The position numbers and the translations under genes were made by a program. From Nepenthes gracilis (lineage: Eukaryota > Streptophyta > Magnoliopsida > Caryophyllales > Nepenthaceae), in NCBI GenBank assembly GCA_033239525.1, contig BSYO01000033.1:7121501-7185500 (forward strand): a stretch of DNA of 64,000 nt, written 5' to 3'. The notes under the pieces were generated by a model. That model saw nothing but the letters and a program-made list of their open reading frames with translations, had not been told where the DNA came from and did no database searches. Positions 36,691-48,500 of this stretch are shown in pieces; position 1 is the stretch's first letter, and the number at the start of each line of letters is the position of its first letter.

Positions 36691-38855
36691 TGTGACGGAT
36701 CAAAAATTATACTAAAAATTCGATAGAGTTCTGTCTAAAAAATAGACGCCCACCAAAAATAGAAACCTGTACAAAACCTTGTACAAAAACCACAACATAC
36801 ATACAATATACACATAGAATCCCATTCACCACAAGAAACACAAGGGTGGCACCGACGTCGTAACTCCAGCACAACGCTGGCTCAAAAAAGATGCCAATTA
36901 GGAACCATTTACAACCATAAAAGATAATTGCAGAAGCTATTACAACCATTATTGAACAGTGAAAACTAACTACACATCCATCATCATCATGATTTGTATG
37001 TACATAACCATAAGTATCAAAATAATATTACAATATCTATACCTTATACAAAATAACAAAACTAAGTCCTTAAAATCTTTTCAATCCGTATTAGCTGCCT
37101 ATCCTATGCTTACAGCCTACTCGGACTCGTCAGGTATAATATGTGCCCATCTGAATGAAAAAAAGAAGTAAGGGTGAGCTAACAGCTCAACAAATATATC
37201 ATAATCAAAAGTAGTAGATAATATAAGGCTAAGCAAATAATGAACACATAATCATGAGAGAGATGTATAAATAGGGATATGGTCAAGTGTGCTTTAGAAT
37301 ATAATTTACTTCTCTTTGAGATATACTTTATACATGATTATTTATTTTTGCGGACTAAGGTCAATAATCCTTACTAACTAAAGGTGCGGGAGAATGAGAA
37401 AAGGATCATGATACACCACATGATCTAAGGTCACAAGCTCCTATTATTGACCCAGAGACAGGCCATCACATATTGCCTATAAATAGGGCACAACACCCCA
37501 ACAAAATTTATTCCGAGACCAAGGGGCAATTATTGTTCTTCCAAAGTAATATTCAAAGGCTTGCCAAGAGCATTACCTGCCAAAATACGCGGTCATGATG
37601 ATCATTGAGTCTCTACTGTAATATTACCGGTAGGCGGAGGGGTATTACCTCCGTAACACAGTTCCGTGGTCCTTATTTCTTGGTTTCATATTCATTTAAG
37701 GGAAGGCCCACCACAATTCAATTCACAATAACTCCATTTGGGAGATAATTCGATCACAAAACATATTGTGAACTTCACTCCATACACATATACGATTATT
37801 ATCTTTTCTTTAGATTTAAATCTTTTTACAAGTCAATTTGGATGCATGGATGACACAATGCATAGGAAAGATTAGAATTCCTTACCATATTAGGCAATTT
37901 TCACTTAGGATCCTTCGGAACACATTTCTTTATAAACGGAGTACAAATACATATTTTCGGGTCTTATAATTGCACAAATATAATTATCCATAGCTCACAT
38001 AACAATTAATTACGATGGATACATGCAAGATTCACAATTAGGCTTGGGTGAACAGTAACAGTGTTGATTTAGAGCATTCAACTTCGTGAATGGGTCAATA
38101 CTTGTGAAATCGGAAGCCCGACCGATATATGTGCATATTTAGAGCATGGTGATTCATATTTGAAGGAAAAATGCATAAATTTTGAAGAAAACAGGAGAAA
38201 CTTGAAAGTGCGCAGGTTAGGGTTTGGCGAAGCCAAACCGGGCCATACGGGAGGGGAATTGGACAATAAACGATAAATAGTTTGAGTACTAATCATAGGT
38301 TATATGTTCTTCATGATTTGGGTGGGTATCGAGACGAAAATACCCGAAGAAAATAAACAAAAATCGAAATAGAAGAAAAAAGTGGATATGAGAACACTTA
38401 TCTCGACACAATTTAAACCTTTATAACCAGCACTCGGACAAATTCCGACTCTAAGGTTTCGATCTCCTCTTTTCTCTCTCTAACATTTTTCTCTCTCTCT
38501 CTCTTAGGGTTTGGTTCACGCAAAAACGAAATTTGCAAACGCTCAACTCAAGCTTTAAAATAGACTAGCGCTCGAGTGCTAGTTAGATAAGCACGACTTG
38601 CTTGAGCGCATGGCAAGTGCGCAGCGGGCGCCCTCTCCACAAGTTTTGGTGCTGCCATCCAGGCTTGAGTCAGTGGCGGGCCTGGAGCCTAATGGTTTTG
38701 GTGCTCACTTTTGGGCTCAAGCCTGCAGCGAGTCCAACCTTAAATTTTCCTCCACTAAGACTAATTTTTAAGTTTTTTTTTTCAAGTTCACTTATCTCAA
38801 ACTTAATTACATTAATTATGTTAACTTAATTATTAGAATCGCTATTTTTTAGGAA
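36691..38855 (-). repeat. 5' LTR of chromovirus element
   Basis: About 2.16 kb, partner of 30796-32966. On the minus strand the promoter region has CGCTCGAGTGC/CGCATGCTTGAGC-type words (about 38565-38610), a TTTTAAAG box and a CT/GA-rich leader (about 38470-38510). Confidence 0.85.
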
Positions 38856-39434
38856 CCTATACCTTATAGGGCAAGTGCATTGTGCCTCGCTCTTGCAAAA
38901 GATGACTTTTTCATGCTCTTCCTACTGTACTAATGGCTTGGGCATTGTAGCGGCCTGCAGGTGTGCTATCCTTTTACAATTGTCGATTTTGAAGGTCAGT
39001 CGGACATCTGTAATTGGGTCGCCATTCCATGTATTTTTATTTTCTTTTGAGCTATACATTTGTTATTGTAAGCTTGTACTTTGTAAGATAAATCAATAAA
39101 TGGAACTACCAAACATTGTTTTTCTTCATATTGTATGGTTTCGATATTCTTGCATGATATGAATTGTTGAAGCACTTGAATATTGATTTCTATTTTGCGA
39201 TTTCCGATAGTTTGACAACTTGGACCACTAACAACTCAAATTTTTAGCAATCCGACTGGCAATAATGGGTCCCGAGTGCCTGGCCGAGAAGTGAACCTAT
39301 CGAACTTGTCTTGAATCTATCAGGGCTGTACATCGCCAACCTATTGTCGCATTGGAAAAGAGATGTGTTAGAGTATCATTACCCATAATGCACCATCGAC
39401 TCACCGATCTAGGCCATGGGCCATTAGGCTATCA
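38856..39434 (-). repeat. Tat copy 3, 3' LTR, right part
   Basis: Tat LTR sequence resumes after the chromovirus. TTGTAAGATAAATCAATAAATGG near 39070-39100 aligns with 23670-23695. The end GGGCCATTAGGCTATCA (39434) is the reverse complement of the Tat LTR start at 1019. Confidence 0.55.
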
Positions 39435-39591
39435 ATGCACTGTGCAGGGAGGCAAAGTATCAATCAATATGACTGACCTAATGAAATGATGTGTTGCGAC
39501 ATTCTGCATCATGGGCATGTGTCACAGTCATCATGGAGACGCGCCTCTTTGATACTCTCAAATGACGCCATTGTTGGGTATAGGTGTTGGC

Positions 39592-39598
39592 TATTTAA
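39592..39598 (+). promoter_or_regulatory. TATA-like box of aORF copy 3
   Basis: TATTTAA in GGCTATTTAAGCGG, 59 bp before the aORF ATG at 39651, pointing opposite to the retroelement. Confidence 0.4.
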
Positions 39599-39650
39599 GC
39601 GGTGGCCCACATCTGTTTTTGTATCTCTTTGTTCTTCAAATATTTCTACC

Positions 39651-41680
39651 ATGGTTTGCCATTGTCGTCTTGAATGGCTCCCTAAGGCATCACTAATATT
39701 CCGTCCATTTTTGGTAGAGTGATAGAGTCTCTATATTGTAAATACTATATTCCAAGTACCATTTTGTATGTTGAGCTTGAGATTCATCCAGGGTTTATAA
39801 ACATCTAAGAGGAATATGTGAAGGCCAGTCTTTGCATCCCATTTGCAAAGGCGCTATGCGAGATTCTGAGAGCCATGGAAATCCCTATGGCCCACCTCCA
39901 CCTAAACACTATTTGGTATCTGGCAACTCTATGCATCTTCCTCCTCACCAAAGGGATTTCTTTGGATGCCTGGATCTGAAGGTGATCTTCCAGTTTGACT
40001 AGGATGTCGATTGAGTCTCCTTCACTCCCCACAAGTAGTTCAAGATAGGTGGTGGGAATCAAAGCTTGACAAAGGATCGGAAAGACCGCTTCTTTTATTT
40101 AGAAGTTTCATCCGAATGGAAGATCTCAAACAAATGGAGTAGGGTTAATGGGGCCTATGTCAGTGACGTTCTAAAGAATGAGGAACAAATGGCGTGACCA
40201 CTGATGGGGCACATCGAGGAGCATGCTGGCATCTTGTGTCACATTGATCATTAGGTCTCCCAGAGTATACTAAATGAGGTGCAGATGGAGGAGAGTGATG
40301 CCTCCACTGCACTGTCTCATTGTCCTAAGAGAAAGTGGAGGTATTTGCTTTCCCTGGACTCTCCTAAGTGGGTTTCTAGCGAGGCGGTTCCTTCATTGCC
40401 CACCCTTTTTGAAGAGTGTTAGAGGATCAACGAGACTTGTGTAAAGGTGCTCGTTCTGATTATTGGCTAGGTTTTGATCGGTCTTTGTTAGATGACCTAG
40501 ACTATAGCAAGTCGGTTGGAAAGGCCGAGGGAGGTGAGCCCCCACTGGATTCTGCTACAAGGGACCCACCAATAGGTGGGCCTGGAGTGGTGATCGACAT
40601 TATAGCCTAACCGAGTATGGAATCCCAATCTTAGTGGCTTCTTCTTCTAAAGCATCCACGTCTGCCCCCTCCTGTCATTTTTATTTAGGGGGGAGCTGGT
40701 GATAATCAGATGGAGAAAGAAGGAATTGGATACAGCTCAGAGACTGTGGCTACCGATAATGAGGTGCCTCTCCTGGAAGCTCCAATACCTGAGCTCTAGG
40801 ATACTTCGGGCATGCTTGCCCCTCCTCTGGGTTTCATGGTGCCTTGGATCCATCATGCACAGCCTCTGCAATGCTTGTCGCTTAGGGCTAGGGTTGGAGC
40901 CGAGAGTTCTCCTGGTCTGTCATATTAGGGAGGTCCGTCTCTTTCAGAAGGTCAGTCCTACCAGGAGGTATTGCTTCATCGATTTCTTCTTATCATGCTA
41001 TTCCACATGGTTCTAAATTGCCGTTGCATTTTTATCGACAGATTCAAGAAACACTCCGTGTGGTGGAGGAAGCATTGCATTGGCGAGAAGTCAAGGTCTT
41101 TGGACTATCCTAGCTATGAATTAATCCTGCCATACTTGAGGGTATGAAGCATCAAATAAACATTGCTATTGTCGAGGCACTACGGAATGAAGAGTGGTCT
41201 ACCTACCTCGACTGGGTATAGTTCGAGTCGGAAGCAAGATCCAAAGATCTCAAGGATGAAAGTTATCGAGCATGGGATCGGATCATCTTACACAAGGATG
41301 AGCTTCGGGAGACTCAGCAACAACTCGCTGATCTTTGGAATGAGTATGTCTGAATTGAAGGAGAGTTGAGGTCTCGATTTTGCCCTGATGGGGTCAGCCG
41401 GGTCATGGAAGAGAGGTTCCGAGATGGCATTTGTTTCAATAGGTGAATTGCGTCCTTGGTGGCTCCGAACTTCCCTGTTGGTTTCCTTGATCCGAGGAAT
41501 GTTGGAGCTCTACAACAAAATGACTTGGTGGACTTTTCGGAGAAAGGGGGCCTGCACCATACTCTCCAAGGGGCCCCCGACCTTAGGATTGCTGCCCACT
41601 TGAGTCATAGGCTTAGATGGCATTCTTGCATTTTTGAGGCAAACAGATGCTCCTTAATATACACTTTAATTTTTCAATAA
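39651..41680 (+). pseudogene. Tat antisense ORF, copy 3
   Basis: ATG at 39651. After stops, the frame reads YIPSTILYVELEIHPGFINI, then a stop, EEYVKASLCIPFAKALCEIL and LATLCIFLL (about 39750-39950). This is the same core as GFVTIYEAHLRSDLCLPIS...LCIF in copy 2. A linker with a Ser/Pro/Glu-rich segment follows, then a splice acceptor (GCATTTTTATCGACAG, ending 41041) and a charged helical part (ETLRVVEEALHWREVKV, DELRETQQQLADLWNEY, VMEERFRD), ending near NFPVGFLDPRNVGALQ. Several stops and at least one frameshift make it non-functional, but domain order and the acceptor position agree with copy 2. Confidence 0.6.
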
Positions 41681-41764
41681 ATCAGTTAGATTATTTTAAT
41701 CATTGTTACTAATATCTTTAAGCATGTGTTGATTTGTCTTTATCCAATATTGGTTCTACTTGTC

Positions 41765-42070
41765 GACTAAGCATTATTGCTATCATAGCCAGGCTTGGCT
41801 AATCGTCTCTACATGCGTGCTCTCTCCCATGAAGGGATGTCATGACACTGGGAGTGTCTATTGGCCAGCTAAGTGTTATTGCTATCGTTGTTGGGTTTAG
41901 ATGGAGGTATCTATCCGGTTGTGCTCACTTCTGTGAGGAGTTCATGGCATTGAGAAAACTTAATTGGCAGCTAAGCATTACCGCTACCGTTGTTGGGCTT
42001 CAGCGGAGTCAAAACAGTCACCTACACTTAACTAGTGGTGCTCGTCCTGATAAGAGGGAGTTATCACACT
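41765..42070. repeat. Imperfect tandem repeat, about 103-bp unit, 3 copies
   Basis: CTAAGCATTATTGCTATC near 41768, 41872 (CTAAGTGTTATTGCTATC) and 41974 (CTAAGCATTACCGCTACC), each followed by a GTTGGGCTT-like block. A second longer-period repeat follows: GACTTTAGTTCACAAGCT at about 42129 and 42272. It lies inside the Tat copy 3 interior, between aORF and integrase. Confidence 0.6.
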
Positions 42071-43014
42071 TATGTATTAGATCTTAGTTAGCTAAAGGTC
42101 TTATTTGGTACTTACTACTCGTTTGGACTAGTTTGACTTTAGTTCACAAGCTCCCTGGGCCACTGTACCTAGCCATTGTCAACTAATGGTGCTCATTCTT
42201 GTTGAAGGAAGTCGTTGTATGCATATTGAGAAGCTCCCTAATGTTTTAGTGGCTACTTGTATGGGCAGGTCTGACTTTAGTTCACAAGCTTCCCGGGTCG
42301 TAATATTCAACCTTGTTTAGATTGCTTGGTAGTGTGGATCAAAGTTTAGGGTTCCACCTAGTTTGGGTCACTCGATTAATTCAACCAAGATTTTTGACCA
42401 AGTCACAGCCGGTTGTGTTACAGGTGAAGAAGTTCACCGAATTAAAGGTAGTCTAGGCCTTGAATCAATGCAATCACATATGTATTCAAATGATTGACGT
42501 AATAAATTAAGTCGATAATTATTTCATTGAATTAAATGTGTTTACGGCATTTAAACAATCCGCATGGATACACTTGACTTACCTACGCTTGGCAAGTGGT
42601 TTGTTGATAGTACTTTTGGAGGTGGGTGGCATTCCACGCCATGGAGATCGGTTTTTCATTCAAGTGTGTAGCTTGTACACCCTATTTCGGAGAATCATGG
42701 AGACTATGAACAGTCTCTCTAGGTTGGGAGGTTCATTCCTGTCGACAATTTTGCTGATTGTCTCTACGCTCCATGGAACGAGGTCCCCCACATCGAACTA
42801 TCATGCTTTCACCTTCTCACTGTAGTACCGAGTGATCTACTACTAATAAATAGTTGTGTGCAAGCTTGTTGCTCCTTAAGCTTTTTTGAGTCGATGGAGG
42901 TGTTCTCTGAGTTGTTAGGAATTATTTAGTAGGTTGAAACTTTTGGGCCAGAGGTCGGGTAGACTAATCTTCACCAGGGCGACCACTTTTGTTCCATAGT
43001 ATAAATTGAAGAGC

Positions 43015-44080
43015 ATGTCATGTGTAGGATCCCTCGGTGATATCCGGCAAGACCACAACATGGAAGGTGGTTCATCCTCCCAAGAGCCTCGATGTCCTCG
43101 AGCTTCATCTTGAACCCATGTAATGGTGCTTGGTTTGTGATTTTCGCTTACCTGCTTAGTTACAGGTGGATGGTGGAATTATGAATCGGCTATATTTCCT
43201 AACTTGGACAGTTTTTGCTGAAGCGTTAACCAGTGAATTGGATTCCATTGTCGACAACGATGGTCTCGAGAATTCTAACTCCGCATACGATGCTCTGCTA
43301 ATAAAATTTGGTGGCATTTTGCTCCGGAATCTGTGCTAGTGGGGTGGCTTCTGCCCAAAAGTGCCGAGGAATGGCTTGACCAAGTAGAGCCCCCACTGCA
43401 CAAACGACCATGGTGATTGTAGGATCTGGTAGCTCGCATTTGAATGATGTGGAGTTTTGCCACGAACTTGGTAGCTCTCATACTTCTTTAGGAATTACGT
43501 GGCATCCTTTCTCCCTGCTGGCCAACAGCTGCTTTGTCGCATGATTTTGAATGTTGGTTTTCACTGATGGCATGTAGCCCGGCAGCGGAGTGTCTATTGG
43601 GGCTTCCTCTGAACATCCACTGCTCAATCTTCCTTGTCCTATCCTCTATCTAAGAGGAAGACACAATTCTCTTGACATTAAGGAAGGTCCTCAACTCCTA
43701 GTGGTTCGGAGTGATATATTAGACTGGGTAGCTATGGGCCCTCCTTGACTAGGTGCTGTAGAGAAGTATCTTCTTGGGCTGAAGACCTCCTGTCATCTTA
43801 GGAAAAATGTGGATTCCACCACTTTGGATTTTTGTCCCATGCTTCGAGACTTAGTCAATCCCCCAACCATGTTTGGGCCCTATCGCTGATGGCCGCTCAG
43901 ACCTCGTGGTTGTCAAGCTGCTGAATCTTCTTGATAAGCTATCTTTTCCTTCGGTTACTCCTCTTGGATGTTGAAGTTTGGGAGTGGGAGGAAGGAGCCT
44001 CTAACTCTTAAATGTTCAGATGAGTGCATATGGACTGGAGCAGTTCGGACATGGTGTTCATCTAGGCAGAGAGCGTTGAC
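43015..44080 (-). pseudogene. Tat copy 3 gag/integrase remnant
   Basis: Minus strand. A possible Gag start MNTMSELLQSICTHLN lies near 44070, with a stop soon after. From about 43540, pieces in shifting frames match the Ty3/gypsy integrase zinc region and core: WPAGRKDAT, a linker ending QILQSPWSFVQWG, then AEATPLAQIPEQNATKF, then IVVDNGIQFTG, whose D-N-G is the second catalytic Asp region, then HGFKMKLEDIEALGRMNHLP in the position of the conserved ...L...K..LE.AKG.W...LP. Protease, RT and RNase H that should lie between are absent. Identification rests on motif order by eye. Confidence 0.6.
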
Positions 44081-44349
44081 ACTTCAATGGCCAGTCATCC
44101 ATTTCCCATGACTACTCGCCGGGTGGTGTGTCTTCATGGGAGATGATGTCTTTTAACGATGCATTGGCTTGAGCTCAAGTATTGACCATGTTTGCTTTTG
44201 TGGACGTTGTGGTTAAACTGTTTAGTCATTTCCCACAAATCACGCCAATAATGTATTCGTGGATTCGAATTGTTGTATAAATTAGAGAGCGGCTTGATTT
44301 CACCCATTAGGTTAAATTGAAGCGGACTCGGTCTTTATCCTTGATAACC

Positions 44350-45595
44350 TGCATCCTACATACCCTAACTAACAGACGAGAGGTTAAAGGATGGTGAAAC
44401 TTACTCCCCAATATATCATTCGACGCTCAAATTAAAAAAAAAAATTAAATGAATGGAAAGATGGAAGGATATGAGAATTATGAGTTGATACATGTTTAAG
44501 GGGATTGATTGTGCTGTGGAGGATTGAGTTTTGATGGTGCGCTCAGTGGGTGTGCAGTTTAGAGAGAGAGATGCGGTTAATGGAGAACGACTTAGAGAAA
44601 TGCACTTGGCTCGGGAACAACTTATAGAATGAGGTGTGCTCTATTGAGGGGTGGCTTATGAGAGTAATATGCTCGGCTAAGGAGCGACTTACAAAATGAA
44701 GATTTGCTTAGCTGAGGGGAGGCTTTGAGAGATTGAGGGTATGTTCCAATAGTGCACTCAGCAGGTGAATGGCTTTGAGAGTGAAGTGCGCTTAACTGGG
44801 GAGTAACTTTGAGAGATAGAGGGTTGTGCTTCGATAGTGTGCTAAGCAAGTGAGCGGTTTTGAGAAATGAAAAGGCGCGTAGCTGAGGGATGGCTGTGAG
44901 ACTGTAGTGTGCTCGACGGGGAGTAGCTTAGAGAGAGGTGTAACACTCCAGCGAATAGCCATTAAGACATCAAATCTTCTGTAGTTGGGATTAGCGGTTT
45001 GACCGAAGATCGAATCACCAGATTCTCCGGGGAGGACCCAAAAGAGGGATCCTGATCTATCGATCAATCGACTCCTGAGACTTCTCGCCTTCGAATTAGA
45101 ATCGTTGTTAGGATCTAAAGAATGGACTCTGGGGAGAATCCAAAAGAAAAAGTCTACCACCCCCATGGAGGAAGGGATGCATATATAGAGTGATAGCGTG
45201 GTTTGACCAGCCTTAGGCTACACAGCTCTATAATTGTAAGTGGCTGACACTGTGCGCTTGTCATTGGTACTCTGAACCATTGAGGTTTTGCGGGGATAGG
45301 CTAGTCGTTGCCACCAGCCAATCGTGCTATTGCAGGTGTAGGGGGACCACCTAGTGGTAGCGGTTGTTAAGATTTGTTGGCTGAATTAGAGCTGACTATT
45401 TTGTGCCTGTGAGCCTATCCTATGGTGGTCCTTAGTGGCCCATATACCGCTGGACTCTCTTGTGCTATTCAGCTTGGGCTTGCTGTGGTAGATTCAGAAC
45501 TCTAAGTTTTGCAGAATTTTATTAGGTTGCTACTTTTGGAGCTCTTTCTTTTTACATATTAGTTTCTGCATCGACCCATGAGTTTTCGGACTCAT
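44350..45595 (-). repeat. 5' LTR of Tat copy 3, truncated
   Basis: Left end TGCATCCTACATACCC is the LTR end on the minus strand, aligned with 21952. It contains the minisatellite and a minus-strand TATA (CTATATATGCATCC, about 45178-45191). Homology to 29460-30070 stops near 45595, so most of U3 is missing. Confidence 0.6.
44538..44930. repeat. Minisatellite in Tat LTR, about 11 units
   Basis: Units of mostly 31-36 bp begin near 44538, 44571, 44602, 44635, 44668, 44702, 44749, 44785, 44838, 44875 and 44904, with a core like GTGYGCTYRRCTGRGGAG then YGRCTTWGAGA. They sit between the minus-strand TATA box and the LTR end, that is, in R-U5. Confidence 0.6.
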
Positions 45596-48500
45596 TATAA
45601 AGTTTCTACATTATAAACTCAAAGGAATTATATAAATATATGCAGTCTTATCTCTATTATATAGAGAAGTAAAGATCATCACAATCTTTAAATCCTAATA
45701 GAATAAATTTATCATTATATGAAAGATTCGCCATCTCTCAAATACTAGTATTGAGATTGAGATTCACATTTTGGTGTACTCTAGCCTTTTGGACATTAAA
45801 CTAAAAGAATAAAAAGATAGGCTGGCGGACGATGGAGAAGGTGGGAAAAAGAAGCCGTGAAGGTGAAAATAAAGTGAGTGCCTTTAATGGGTGAGGGAAT
45901 AATACGAAAATCTGTGTTGGTTAAGCACAAAATAAAGATCTCTTTATCCACAACTATGTCTATCCACATCAGTTGTGGAACGTGTTGCATGTTTATGAAC
46001 TAGATGCCCTTAGTCATTTGTATACTGACAAGACTGGCCAGTTTGCGAACCACGTGAGAGTATAAAGTCGATAAAAACATCACGTTAGAGGAGATGCCAT
46101 GCCATCAATCACAGCTATGAAGAATATCAAATTGACAACGAACTTCATCTCTCTTTGGTTCCCAATACGTTAGATTCATAGTTGATTAAAAAAAAATTAA
46201 TCCCGTAATTAAGTTTATGGTCACAAATTTAATTTTTATTGTTATATATTTAAAAAATTCACTGTGAATCTTCACTCTAGATGACCGAGACATAAAATAA
46301 GATATTATATCATAAAAATATTAAACCAGTCATAAAGTGTTTGTTTAAAATCAAGATTTTATATAGATCGAGCGTGACAAGGATCAACATATAGTAGCCG
46401 TTCATTTTGAGATATGATAATAATGATCTCTACAAGGGCATCTAAGGGCACTATATGATTTATTTGTGATGCTATGAGTCGACCTCGTTATTTCTTCCTT
46501 TCACATTATGGAAGAAGACAACGGTCAATAAAGTTGGCACGCATTGCCTCATGGACAAGAGTATCTTCTCTTCTACGGCTATTTTTGAACCTTTACCAAG
46601 CTATATATTGTGGCAGCCCCATGATTGAAATGGACATTTTGAGTGCATGCTTATTATGATGATAAAACGAGATTCGTTTCATATTCTAGAAGATAATCAC
46701 TTTATTCTTCTTTAATTACGCATAGAGTTTGATTATGCATTGAGAATAGTCTACAAGATTTCAAAATTTGGAAGCTAATTTTGAATTAAGGCCAGCCGTG
46801 TAGGACATTTAATCAGGGTTAAATACATTTTTAAGGTGCATAGTACTATACCTACATATTAGGAATGTTTTGTTAGTTTTAAAAACTAGAACTTTGATAA
46901 GTGATATTGTTCTTGATTTTCTTGCGAATCTTTGAAATTTAGTTATTTGTGGATTTCTAGTATATTAGATTTAGACAGATTTTGAATCTATTTTACCATT
47001 CGATAATTAATTTCGATATTTTTTTCTTGTTCTGTTCCGTTTTTTTTCGTTAGTCTAGTATCATTTATCTGCATCTCGATGATAATGTCTACTCTTGTCT
47101 CGATAAACTTAACGAAAGAAAACTCCCTAGAATAAGATCTTTCAATACTTCTAGGAGCTACATTATTTTGACTTGTATGAGAGAAACAATGGCCATGCAT
47201 AAGAAGTTTCTTGTACCGTGAGTCTACTATTTGTATACAATCTAATCTTTGTATTATGTAGAGAACGTTTAATAAGTTCAAACCCATGACACATTATCCT
47301 AATTATATTATGCAACTGTGAAAACCTAAAACATAAAAATGTGTATCAATGAATTTGCTATTAGTTTTTGAATAATTGAGAAAATGACTGCGCAAATACA
47401 TACTCAACTCATATTATATATCATTCTAAATTATTGTTTATTCAAAGAATATTTTATCATTGTAAAGAATATTTTATTATTTATCAATCTTAGATACGTT
47501 ATTTTTATCATTGTAAATAATGTTTTATCGGTCATTATCTTTTCTTTCATATTGTATTATCTATCACTTAAAATTATTAGTATAAGGTGATGTATTCTTA
47601 TATCTGTTAAAGTTTTTTTTATAATCGAACTCACCACATAATAAATATTTTTAGACTCATAGTCCTCTAATTTTTTTTTTCTAAAGGAATTTTACACATA
47701 AAATATTAGATGTCACATTATTTATAATTATTTGTTATGTATTATTAATTCATCTTCTTATGGATTCAAATGTGGAGATTTATAAATAATAATGGTGTTA
47801 TTATTCTAAACTTATTATGTTAAAAAGTTAAAAATGAAAAATTATGGACATCACTGAAAAAGAAAATCGAGAATCGATACGTGACTCGCTATATGATACA
47901 CCGTTTGACTCCCCTGAAGGCACATAAATGAACACAAACTTCATTCCATTAATAATTATTATAGATTGGAATCCAACGAGGGAAAGAAGATTTTGCCAAA
48001 AATGGATACGTCTCACCGTCTTTATCCAGTTCAGTAGATTCCCTGTATAAATATAACAGATATTAACAGGGAAAAATTACTAAGCAGATAATTAGAATGA
48101 CTTGAATAACAAATCATCTATTCCATGGCTTTACTGAACTTGTCCGAGATTTGAGAGCATCGTATTCTATTTGCACGTTTTCAAAAAAAGAAAATTTAAT
48201 TTCGATACTTTTTCAAATCACGGAATAAAAGTAATACGAATATATAATATATGTAAAATATATTCAGAACTATATGTACTTAACTATTAAAAGGATATAA
48301 AAAATAAGCACAACAAACAACAATAGCCAATGCATGATTTTTGGTAACGAAAGGAAACTTTGATAATCACGGTAATCGAGTAAATTCCTTTGAACTTTTA
48401 CTGCTAGTAAATAAATAATATACTAAGAAAGTCAACTTACAAATCAAGTGGTACAAATACACTAATTTAGACGATTTACTTCCGACTTGTAACCCCTATA

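Larger units (their letters stand above)
30796..38855 (-). mobile_element. Chromovirus (Tekay-like) Ty3/gypsy element
   Basis: About 8.06 kb on the minus strand, with LTRs at 30796-32966 and 36691-38855 that align end to end (start TGTGACRGAYC). Next to the 5' LTR the minus strand reads ATTAGTATCAGAAGGAG, a degraded tRNA-iMet site. Internal order on the minus strand is gag, CCHC, protease, RT, RNase H, integrase, as in Ty3/gypsy. The long LTRs and RNase H style suggest Tekay/Del; the chromodomain that would prove it is deleted with the end of integrase. It is inserted into the Tat LTR. No clear target-site duplication was found, perhaps because the right LTR end is damaged. Confidence 0.8.
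29150..45595 (-). mobile_element. Tat copy 3 with nested chromovirus
   Basis: Minus-strand Tat element: 3' LTR (about 29150-30795 plus 38856-39434, split by the chromovirus), aORF on the plus strand (39651-41680), gag/integrase remnant (43015-44080) and a truncated 5' LTR (44350-45595). The LTR copies share the U5 minisatellite and the interval around 29460-30070 = 44945-45590. Protease, RT and RNase H are absent, so the internal part has a large deletion. Confidence 0.65.

Noticed and set aside
36707..36949. 80-codon hydrophobic ORF (and its partner at 30871-31053)
   Set aside because: Both are in homologous LTR positions of the chromovirus; composition is AT-rich and the frame is broken between copies.
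30796..38855. Endogenous pararetrovirus
   Set aside because: Long LTRs, a CCHC Gag and an integrase with H/C zinc region point to Ty3/gypsy; there is no movement or coat protein.
41765..42070. CRISPR-like spaced repeats
   Set aside because: Imperfect tandem repeats with no unique spacers, in a plant genome.
44262..44272. tRNA-like GATTCGAATT (also near 3340)
   Set aside because: Isolated T-loop-like words with no matching A box or cloverleaf.
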